NCBI GenBank assembly: GCA_023381645.1
Contig: JAMCRJ010000004.1
Span: 1-5,715, forward strand
DNA: 5,715 nucleotides
Direction of reading: 5' to 3'
Source of the DNA: Gammaproteobacteria bacterium
GTDB lineage: Bacteria; Pseudomonadota; Gammaproteobacteria; Acidithiobacillales; Acidithiobacillaceae
In this document: positions 1 to 5,715 of the stretch, piece after piece
How the letters are laid out: the number at the start of each line of letters is the position of its first letter
Numbering within the stretch: position 1 is the stretch's first letter
Position numbers and translations under genes: made by a program
The notes under the pieces: model-generated
Seen by the model: the letters and a program-made list of their open reading frames with translations, nothing else
Database searches by the model: none
Told to the model about the DNA's origin: nothing

Positions 1-1586
<1,586 letters not shown>

Positions 1587-1592
1587 AAAGAT

Positions 1593-1623
1593 ATTTAATG
1601 GAATATTTGCTGGGCCATTAAAT
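1593..1623 (+). other. Stem-loop in the eno-ftsB intergenic spacer
   Basis: ATTTAATGG (1593-1601) and CCATTAAAT (1615-1623) form a perfect 9-bp inverted repeat with a 13-base loop. After one T-T mismatch, two further pairs are possible (one a G-U wobble). The stem is AT-rich with only two G-C pairs, and just four Ts (1623-1626) occur at its 3' side, so it would be a poor intrinsic terminator. It ends five bases before the ftsB Shine-Dalgarno (GAGG at 1628-1631). It could act as a weak attenuator, an mRNA-stability element, a protein binding site or a translational modulator. The repeat is directly visible; its role is unknown. Confidence 0.5.
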
Positions 1624-1641
1624 TTTCGAGGATTTTGCGGC

Positions 1642-2007
1642 ATGGGCCACCGGGCGCGCGTAAAGAGCTGGATAGATACCGCCAAGGCAGAGATGCGCCT
1701 TGTGGATTTCATGCTTTTAGCGGTGTTGTGTGCCCTGCAATATCCGCTTTGGTTTGGTGCGGGTAGCTGGTGGAATATGGCGGACCTGCACCGGAAACTG
1801 GAAATCAAGCAGGTGATTTTGAAGCAATTGGAAGCCCGCAATGATCTTCTGGCGGCGCAGGTGACGAGCCTGCAAACGGGAAGCCGTGCCGTTGAGGAAC
1901 TGGCCCGCCGCCATCTCGGGATGGTTGGCAAGGGAGAAGTGTTTGTCTGGGTGATACCCGCCAAAAGCGCCCTCGACGGTGTCCGGACCGCCACTCAGTC
2001 ATCGTGA
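1642..2007 (+). CDS. ftsB: Cell division protein FtsB
   Basis: FtsB is a small bitopic inner-membrane protein that forms the FtsQ-FtsL-FtsB subcomplex of the divisome and helps activate septal peptidoglycan synthesis by FtsWI. The 121-residue protein has a short basic cytoplasmic N-terminus. One membrane helix follows at about residues 20-38 (LVDFMLLAVLCALQYPLWFG), then a periplasmic coiled-coil stretch at about 46-80 that includes LKQLEARNDLLAAQV. The terminal segment EELARRHLGMVGKGEVFVWVIP corresponds to E. coli [22 protein letters not shown]. The chosen ATG has GAGG at 1628-1631, about ten bases upstream. A second ATG at 1693 (residue 18) has AAGG five bases upstream and would give 104 residues, almost exactly E. 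coli FtsB (103), so the true start is uncertain. kdsA-eno-ftsB is a typical proteobacterial order. The ispD gene that often follows is absent, and efp converges instead. Identity is confident; the start is less so. Confidence 0.92.
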   Translation: MGHRARVKSWIDTAKAEMRLVDFMLLAVLCALQYPLWFGAGSWWNMADLHRKLEIKQVILKQLEARNDLLAAQVTSLQTGSRAVEELARRHLGMVGKGEVFVWVIPAKSALDGVRTATQSS

Positions 2008-2040
2008 ACTGCGTTGGGCGTTTTGCAAGTCCCGGTGGTA

Positions 2041-2054
2041 TAACCGTCCGGTTA
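2041..2054. other. Short inverted repeat in the ftsB/efp convergent spacer
   Basis: TAACCG (2041-2046) and CGGTTA (2049-2054) are perfectly complementary. As RNA this gives a 5-bp stem with a GTCC loop. It lies between the convergent stops of ftsB (2007) and efp (2062). It could be a minimal two-way termination or mRNA 3'-end structure, but neither strand has a following T tract and the stem is short, so a terminator call is not justified. The remaining spacer (2008-2040) shows nothing stronger. Confidence 0.25.
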
Positions 2055-2061
2055 CGCTCAG

Positions 2062-2622
2062 TCAGGCGCGGTCGATGTAACTGCCATCCACCGTATTCAC
2101 CCGGATTTTTTCACCCGCGTTCACAAACTGCGGCACCATAACCGTAATGCCGGTCTCCATCTGTGCGGATTTGTAGGAACCAGTAGCGGTTTGCCCCTTG
2201 ATGGAAGGCTCGGCTTCACGCACCTCTAAAATAACCACAGGCGGCAACTCAACACCGATAGGTCGTTCGTTGTGGAGGTTGACCTGAATCTCGGTGTTGG
2301 GAAGGAGATAACCTGTCTGTCCTTCCAGCAGGTCCTCACTGAGGATGAGTTGCTCGAAGTTCTCATTGTCCATGAAGATATAGCCGGTGGCATCGGCATA
2401 GAGATACTGCATGGTACGGGGTTCGACGACGGCTTTCTCCATGGTTTCTCCCGAGCGGAAGCGGGTATTGGACTTGGTGCCTGTCTCGATATTTTTCATC
2501 TCGACTTGCACGAAGGCGCCGCCTTTGCCGGGCTTGACGAAATCAGTTTTGAGTACGCGCCAGAGCCCCTTTTCATATTCGAGAATATTGCCGGGGCGGA
2601 TATCAAACGCGGAAATCTTCAT
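2062..2622 (-). CDS. efp: Translation elongation factor P
   Basis: EF-P binds the ribosome between the P and E sites and relieves stalling at consecutive prolines. The protein has 186 residues, close to E. coli EF-P (188), with the three expected barrel-type domains: KOW-like domain I (about 1-63), the central OB domain (about 64-125) and the C-terminal OB domain (about 126-186). The domain I tip loop reads VKPGKGGAF, with Lys33 where E. coli carries the modified Lys34. This suggests the Lys-type EF-P, a substrate for EpmA/EpmB beta-lysylation where those enzymes exist, and not the EarP-rhamnosylated Arg type. The C-terminal signature (GITVMVPQFVNAGEKIRVNT) is intact. The start at 2622 is chosen because MKISAFDIRPGN aligns with the family and because AAGGA (complement of 2631-2637) lies eight bases upstream; the open frame further upstream is not EF-P-like. 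The gene stands alone, convergent with ftsB and divergent from the DUF971 gene. Confidence 0.98.
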   Translation of the reverse strand: MKISAFDIRPGNILEYEKGLWRVLKTDFVKPGKGGAFVQVEMKNIETGTKSNTRFRSGETMEKAVVEPRTMQYLYADATGYIFMDNENFEQLILSEDLLEGQTGYLLPNTEIQVNLHNERPIGVELPPVVILEVREAEPSIKGQTATGSYKSAQMETGITVMVPQFVNAGEKIRVNTVDGSYIDRA

Positions 2623-2661
2623 AACTATAGTCCTTCTGGGCATTCCCTTTAGAGGGCGTGG

Positions 2662-2690
2662 ATTGTACCCTAGAGGCCTATTTCTGACCA
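2662..2690 (-). promoter_or_regulatory. Predicted sigma70-type promoter of efp
   Basis: On the - strand, TGGTCA (complement of 2685-2690, four of six matches to TTGACA) and TACAAT (complement of 2662-2667, five of six matches to TATAAT) are separated by exactly 17 bases. Initiation would fall near 2655 and leave a leader of about 33 bases with the efp ribosome binding site in it. The boxes are seen directly and their use is inferred. A short inverted repeat, GACC-AGCCC-GGTC (2686-2698), overlaps the -35 box. Confidence 0.6.
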
Positions 2691-2713
2691 GCCCGGTCTC
2701 TTGAGAGGTAATC

Positions 2714-3031
2714 ATGTCCGATCCCCGTACCCAGCCCCTGGAGATTCGTCCCCTCATGATCAGCCGCGTCATGGAAGTCGACTGGGCCGACGGACATACC
2801 AGCCGGCTGACCTTCGAACACCTGCGGGTAGAATGCCCCTGCGCGGAGTGCAAAGGGCACACGCCCGATCAGGCGCGGACCATCACCGGCAAGGAGCAGG
2901 TGAGTGTTGTGGATGTGGTGCCGGTAGGCCATTACGCGGTGCAGTTGCATTTCAGTGATGGCCACAATACTGGGATTTTCACGTGGGAGTATCTGCGCAG
3001 GTTGGACACTGCCGGGATTGAACAGCCCTGA
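2714..3031 (+). CDS. DUF971 / GBBH-like N-terminal domain protein (putative zinc-binding)
   Basis: This 105-residue protein consists of a single DUF971 domain, the fold at the N-terminus of gamma-butyrobetaine hydroxylases. It shows the family's two hallmarks: LRVECPCAECKG (Cys41, Cys43, Cys46) and DGHNTGIFTWEYLR (His84). In gamma-butyrobetaine hydroxylase the equivalent three cysteines and a histidine bind zinc, and the spacing agrees (Cys-x-Cys-x2-Cys, then His about 38 residues later). No catalytic oxygenase domain is attached and no membrane segment or signal peptide is seen, so it is probably cytoplasmic. The biochemical role of stand-alone DUF971 proteins is not established. The same domain is fused to Mrp-type Fe-S carrier proteins such as plant HCF101. 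AGAGGT at 2704-2709, five bases upstream, supports the ATG. The stop lies six bases before uvrC, so the two are very likely co-transcribed. No clear + strand promoter was found in the 91-base spacer. Confidence 0.9.
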   Translation: MSDPRTQPLEIRPLMISRVMEVDWADGHTSRLTFEHLRVECPCAECKGHTPDQARTITGKEQVSVVDVVPVGHYAVQLHFSDGHNTGIFTWEYLRRLDTAGIEQP

Positions 3032-3037
3032 GATATT

Positions 3038-4909
3038 ATGGATTCTGAACGGGTAGAGCAGTTCGAGAACACTGATGGTGCCGTGAACACACCCTTCGTT
3101 CCCGGAGAGTTTCTGCGGACGTTGACCAGCCAGCCCGGTATTTATCAGATGTTCGGCCAGGGCAGTCGCCTGCTCTATGTAGGCAAGGCCCGCAATCTTC
3201 GGCGCCGCGTCAGCTCCTATTTTCAGAAGCAGCGCCATATGCCAAAAACGCTGGCGATGTTGGCGCAGGTCACACGGGTGGAGGTGGTGGTCACCCACAC
3301 AGAGACGGAAGCGTTGGTGCTGGAGGCGAATCTCATCAAGCGCCACCACCCGCCCTACAATATTCTGCTGCGCGATGATAAGAGTTACCCCTATCTGTTC
3401 ATAGAAACCAGTCACGGCACGCCGCGTATGAGTTTGCACCGGGGGGCGCAGAAGGGCAAAGGGCACTACTTCGGTCCGTATCCGGCCGTTACTGCGTTAC
3501 GCGAGAGTATGGTGCTGTTACAGAAAGCCTTTCGATTGCGGACCTGTGAGGATCATACTTTTCACCACCGCAGCCGGGCTTGCTTGCAGTTCCAGATTCA
3601 TCGTTGCAGCGGCCCTTGTGTTGGGCATATCAGCAGGGAGGACTACGCGCGGGATGTGGCGGACACGATTCGCTTTCTGGAAGGAAAGAGCGACGAAGCG
3701 ATTCGCAGTCTGGGGGAGCGTATGCAAGTGGCGGCTGAACAACTGGATTTCGAGGAGGCTGCGCGGCGCCGTGACCAGATCGCTGCGTTGTCCAAGATTC
3801 AGGAGCGTCAGTATGTGGCGCAGGCGGGTGGCGGCGATTTTGATGTGCTGGCGGCAGCACAAGAGAATGGGCAGTGGGTGGTGTACGTCAGTTTTATCCG
3901 CAATGGACGGCAGCTGGGTGGGCGCTCCGTTTTTCCGCGGCATACCGAAGAAGTGCGTGCGCCGGACGTACTCGCAGCCTTTCTCATGCAGTTCTACAGC
4001 GATAAAGAGGTGCCGGGGAATCTGTTGGTCAATGTGTTGCCGCGTTCACCGGCCTCCCTGGCGGAGGCGCTGGGCAGCGAAGCCGGGCACAGGGTCATGA
4101 TCGATCAGCCCCAGCGCGGTCCGCGCAAGCGCTGGATGGCGTTGGCGCTGACCAACGCCATGGGAGCGTTGCGCCAGAGGGCGCAGACGGCCAGCGCGGG
4201 ACGTCGGCGCATGCTCCTGTTGCAGGAGCTCCTTGAACTCCCGGAGACGCCGCAGCGAGTAGAGTGTTTTGACATCAGTCATACGCGGGGCGAGGCGGCT
4301 GTGGCATCCTGCGTGGTTTTCGGTGAAGATGGGGCACTGAAGAACGAATATCGCCGCTTCAATATTCGCGATATCCGGGGCGGCGACGATTACGCGGCTA
4401 TGGAGCAGGCTGTCCATCGCCGCTATGGGCGGCTGCAGAAAGAGGGCCTGACCTTGCCGGAGATCGTCTTCATTGACGGTGGTCCCGGACAGGTGGCTCG
4501 TGCGCAGGCGGCGCTGGACGCATTGGAGATCGGTTGTATCCAGTTGTGCGGGGTGGCGAAGGGGACGACGCGGCGCCCAGGGCTGGAGATGCTGCATATC
4601 CCCGGATGGGCGGTCCCGCGACAATTTGACGATGATGATCCGGCACTGCTGGTAATTCAGGAAATCCGCGACGAAGCCCATCGTTTTGCTATTACCGGTC
4701 ACCGGGCACGCCGCGGCAAAGCACGACAGGAGTCCGATCTGGACGGCATCTCCGGGATTGGGCCGAAACGGCGGGTGGCGCTGTTACGCGCATTTGGCGG
4801 CTTACGCGGTATTCGTGACGCCGGTATGGAGGATTTGCAGCGCGTAGAGGGTATCCATCTGGAGCTCGCGCAGCGGATATATGATTTCTTTCACGTAGGA
4901 CGTGCCTGA
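3038..4909 (+). CDS. uvrC: Excinuclease ABC subunit C (UvrC)
   Basis: UvrC makes both incisions flanking a lesion in nucleotide excision repair after UvrA/UvrB recognition. The protein has 623 residues (E. coli 610). The GIY-YIG nuclease domain (about 31-112) has GIY at 34-36, YVG at 47-49 and the likely metal ligand Glu96 (LEANLIK), and makes the 3' incision. A cysteine set follows at 170, 182, 190 and 194, with the same CX11CX7CX3C spacing as the Fe-S cluster cysteines of E. coli UvrC. The UVR helical hairpin (about 223-255) contacts UvrB. The RNase H-like domain, which makes the 5' incision, has Asp412 (CFDISHT), Asp480 (FIDGGPGQ) and His548 (RDEAHRF), matching E. coli Asp399, Asp466 and His538. 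A double HhH DNA-binding region (about 567-620) ends the protein. The ATG has only a weak GAG upstream. A GTG at 3083 would give 608 residues and an E. coli-like N-terminus, so the start is not settled. pgsA begins two bases after the stop. Confidence 0.98.
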   Translation: MDSERVEQFENTDGAVNTPFVPGEFLRTLTSQPGIYQMFGQGSRLLYVGKARNLRRRVSSYFQKQRHMPKTLAMLAQVTRVEVVVTHTETEALVLEANLIKRHHPPYNILLRDDKSYPYLFIETSHGTPRMSLHRGAQKGKGHYFGPYPAVTALRESMVLLQKAFRLRTCEDHTFHHRSRACLQFQIHRCSGPCVGHISREDYARDVADTIRFLEGKSDEAIRSLGERMQVAAEQLDFEEAARRRDQIAALSKIQERQYVAQAGGGDFDVLAAAQENGQWVVYVSFIRNGRQLGGRSVFPRHTEEVRAPDVLAAFLMQFYSDKEVPGNLLVNVLPRSPASLAEALGSEAGHRVMIDQPQRGPRKRWMALALTNAMGALRQRAQTASAGRRRMLLLQELLELPETPQRVECFDISHTRGEAAVASCVVFGEDGALKNEYRRFNIRDIRGGDDYAAMEQAVHRRYGRLQKEGLTLPEIVFIDGGPGQVARAQAALDALEIGCIQLCGVAKGTTRRPGLEMLHIPGWAVPRQFDDDDPALLVIQEIRDEAHRFAITGHRARRGKARQESDLDGISGIGPKRRVALLRAFGGLRGIRDAGMEDLQRVEGIHLELAQRIYDFFHVGRA

Positions 4910-4911
4910 TT

Positions 4912-5502
4912 GTGATAAAACGGCTGCCCAATTTCCTGACCATTCTGCGCATCGGGTTGGTGCCTATTTTTGTGGCGCTTTTCTACTGGGGCGGCAATAT
5001 GCGCACTTTCGGCGCCACTGGTGTTTTTGCGGTGGCAGCGATTACCGATTGGGCCGATGGCTACCTCGCCCGGCGTTACCAGGGGGTGTCACCTTTCGGT
5101 ACCTTTCTCGACCCGGTTGCAGATAAGGTCATGGTGGCTACCGCACTGGTGCTCATCGCTTCCTCCGGAGAGATGCCGGCACTTCTGGCTGGTATCCTGA
5201 TCAGCATCATCGTCGGCCGGGAAATTACCGTGTCAGCGTTGCGCGAGTGGATGGCCGAGGTGGGTGAGCGCAAAAAGGTGGCCGTCTCCTGGCTGGGTAA
5301 GGCGAAGGCGGCCACGCAGATGATTTCGATCCTGCTGCTGGTCTACGAGCGCCCGGTGCGGGGATTGTCCGCACGCACTCTGGGGACCGCTCTTCTGATC
5401 GTTGCGGCGGCGATGACACTCTGGAGTATGGTGGGCTACTTGCGCGCCGCCTGGCCCAGCCTGCAGGGCAATAGTGGGGCTCATCTTGACAGGGAGCGGT
5501 GA
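4912..5502 (+). CDS. pgsA: CDP-diacylglycerol--glycerol-3-phosphate 3-phosphatidyltransferase
   Basis: This is phosphatidylglycerophosphate synthase, an inner-membrane enzyme that transfers the phosphatidyl group from CDP-diacylglycerol to glycerol-3-phosphate, the committed step to phosphatidylglycerol and cardiolipin. The protein has 196 residues (E. coli 182). The CDP-alcohol phosphotransferase motif is complete: Asp49-Gly50-x2-Ala53-Arg54-x8-Gly63-x3-Asp67-x3-Asp71. A family-specific stretch, GREITVSALREWMAEVGERK (102-121), precedes VAVSWLGKAKAATQM. Hydrophobic segments near residues 5-27, 33-45, 73-100, 135-145 and 157-177 fit a multi-pass membrane protein. The start is a GTG, chosen because MIKRLPNFLTILRI aligns with family N-termini; AGGA at 4897-4900 is eleven bases upstream, a little far. 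The start two bases after the uvrC stop implies translational coupling, and uvrC-pgsA is also the E. coli order. The last codons contain a consensus -35 box that probably serves the downstream tRNAs. Confidence 0.98.
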   Translation: MIKRLPNFLTILRIGLVPIFVALFYWGGNMRTFGATGVFAVAAITDWADGYLARRYQGVSPFGTFLDPVADKVMVATALVLIASSGEMPALLAGILISIIVGREITVSALREWMAEVGERKKVAVSWLGKAKAATQMISILLLVYERPVRGLSARTLGTALLIVAAAMTLWSMVGYLRAAWPSLQGNSGAHLDRER

Positions 5503-5514
5503 CCCCGGTAACCT
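5486..5514 (+). promoter_or_regulatory. Predicted tRNA promoter within the 3' end of pgsA
   Basis: A perfect TTGACA (5486-5491) encodes part of the last residues of PgsA (Leu-Asp-Arg). Exactly 17 bases later lies TAACCT (5509-5514), which keeps the most conserved T, A and final T of the -10 box. Initiation would fall near 5521, just before tRNA-Gly at 5525. The bases between -10 and start are GC-rich (CTGTGGCC), a discriminator type known from stringently controlled stable-RNA promoters. The boxes are visible; activity and stringent control are inferred. Confidence 0.65.
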
Positions 5515-5524
5515 CTGTGGCCAT

Positions 5525-5599
5525 GCGGGAATAGCTCAGTGGTAGAGCACAACCTTGCCAAGGTTGGGGTCGCGAGTTCGAGCCTCGTTTCCCGCTCCA
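5525..5599 (+). tRNA. tRNA-Gly, anticodon GCC
   Basis: The full cloverleaf can be drawn. The acceptor stem is GCGGGAA (5525-5531) with TTCCCGC (5589-5595). The D stem is GCTC/GAGC (5534-5537 and 5545-5548). The anticodon stem CAACC/GGTTG encloses loop TTGCCAA (5555-5561), with anticodon GCC at 5557-5559. The T arm is GCGAG-TTCGAGC-CTCGT (5572-5588), with one G-U pair. Discriminator T5596 is followed by an encoded CCA (5597-5599). It reads GGC and GGU glycine codons. It lies 22 bases after pgsA and is the counterpart of E. coli glyW downstream of pgsA. Confidence 0.98.
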
Positions 5600-5605
5600 C
5601 AATCG

Positions 5606-5637
5606 AGGGAAAGCGTTCAGTCTTTCCCTTTTCTTTT
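5606..5637 (+). terminator. Rho-independent terminator-like hairpin between tRNA-Gly and tRNA-Cys
   Basis: AGGGAAAG (5606-5613) pairs perfectly with CTTTCCCT (5622-5629) around an 8-base loop, CGTTCAGT. The stem runs into a T-rich tract TTTTCTTTT (5629-5637). It starts seven bases after the CCA of tRNA-Gly and its tract ends two bases before tRNA-Cys. The architecture is that of an intrinsic terminator, yet the next tRNA has no visible promoter of its own, so partial readthrough or a role in tRNA processing is possible. Confidence 0.75.
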
Positions 5638-5639
5638 AA

Positions 5640-5713
5640 GGCTGGGTGGCAGAATGGTCATGCAGCGGCCTGCAAAGCCGTGGAAGCCGGTTCGATTCCG
5701 GCCCCAGCCTCCA
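5640..5713 (+). tRNA. tRNA-Cys, anticodon GCA
   Basis: The acceptor stem is GGCTGGG (5640-5646) with CCCAGCC (5703-5709). A short D stem GCA/TGC (5649-5651 and 5661-5663) is normal for bacterial tRNA-Cys. The anticodon stem GCGGC/GCCGT encloses loop CTGCAAA (5670-5676), with anticodon GCA at 5672-5674. The T arm is GCCGG-TTCGATT-CCGGC (5686-5702). Discriminator T5710, a cysteinyl-tRNA synthetase identity base, precedes an encoded CCA (5711-5713). It reads UGC and UGU. It is the counterpart of E. coli cysT; the leuZ-like tRNA that follows there would lie beyond the right edge. Confidence 0.98.
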
Positions 5714-5715
5714 AA

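Noticed and set aside
2624..2631. ACTATAGT palindrome containing a TATAGT -10-like hexamer on the + strand, considered as a DUF971-uvrC promoter
   Set aside because: No acceptable -35 lies 16-18 bases upstream, and an eight-base palindrome is short enough to occur by chance.
2686..2698. GACC-AGCCC-GGTC inverted repeat over the efp -35 box, considered as an operator
   Set aside because: Only four base pairs per arm, with no second copy in the window; too weak to call a regulator site.
2623..2862. Upstream extension of the efp open frame beyond ATG 2622
   Set aside because: The extra 80 codons run through the promoter region and into the antisense of DUF971. They do not resemble EF-P, and the start at 2622 has a good ribosome binding site and a family-like N-terminus.
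2678..3466. 262-codon - strand open frame opposite the DUF971 gene and the uvrC 5' end
   Set aside because: It spans two well-supported + strand genes and an intergenic junction, has no recognisable motif, and reads as a shadow frame.
4046..4702. 218-codon - strand open frame opposite the uvrC RNase H-like region
   Set aside because: It is antisense to conserved catalytic residues of UvrC and has no family signature of its own.

Overview
The window is a compact stretch of bacterial housekeeping chromosome. It holds seven protein genes, one of them cut by the left edge, and two tRNAs. All the proteins are recognisable and intact, and I saw no mobile element, CRISPR array, pseudogene or horizontally acquired island. 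The moderately GC-rich composition, KDO (LPS) synthesis, an FtsB of gammaproteobacterial type, and the order uvrC-pgsA-tRNA-Gly-tRNA-Cys (as in the E. coli uvrC-pgsA-glyW-cysT region) point to a Gram-negative proteobacterium. An Acidithiobacillus-like gammaproteobacterial relative is my best guess from general resemblance, but it is not proven.

Left block (1-2007, + strand): the 3' end of kdsA (KDO-8-phosphate synthase) overlaps eno (enolase) by four bases. ftsB (divisome protein) follows after a 55-base gap. That gap contains a stem-loop, preceded by a perfect TATAAT at the end of eno, so ftsB may have its own promoter and a structured leader.

Middle (2008-2713): ftsB converges on efp (elongation factor P, - strand) across a short spacer with no convincing terminator. 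A 91-base divergent spacer carries a good sigma70-type promoter for efp and the ribosome binding site of the next + strand gene.

Right block (2714-5502, + strand): a small DUF971/GBBH-like zinc-site protein, uvrC (nucleotide excision repair) and pgsA (phosphatidylglycerophosphate synthase) are packed with gaps of 6 and 2 bases, so they probably form one operon.

End (5486-5715): a consensus TTGACA box inside the 3' end of pgsA appears to drive tRNA-Gly(GCC). A strong terminator-like hairpin with a T tract sits between tRNA-Gly and tRNA-Cys(GCA), ending just upstream of the tRNA-Cys 5' end.

The genes serve different core processes: LPS sugar synthesis, glycolysis, division, translation, DNA repair, phospholipid synthesis and tRNA supply. 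I found no previously undescribed multi-gene system. The points most worth a second look are regulatory (the tRNA promoter within pgsA, the intergenic terminator-like hairpin, the eno-ftsB leader), together with the Aquifex-type metal site in KdsA and the pairing of a DUF971 gene with the Fe-S enzyme UvrC.
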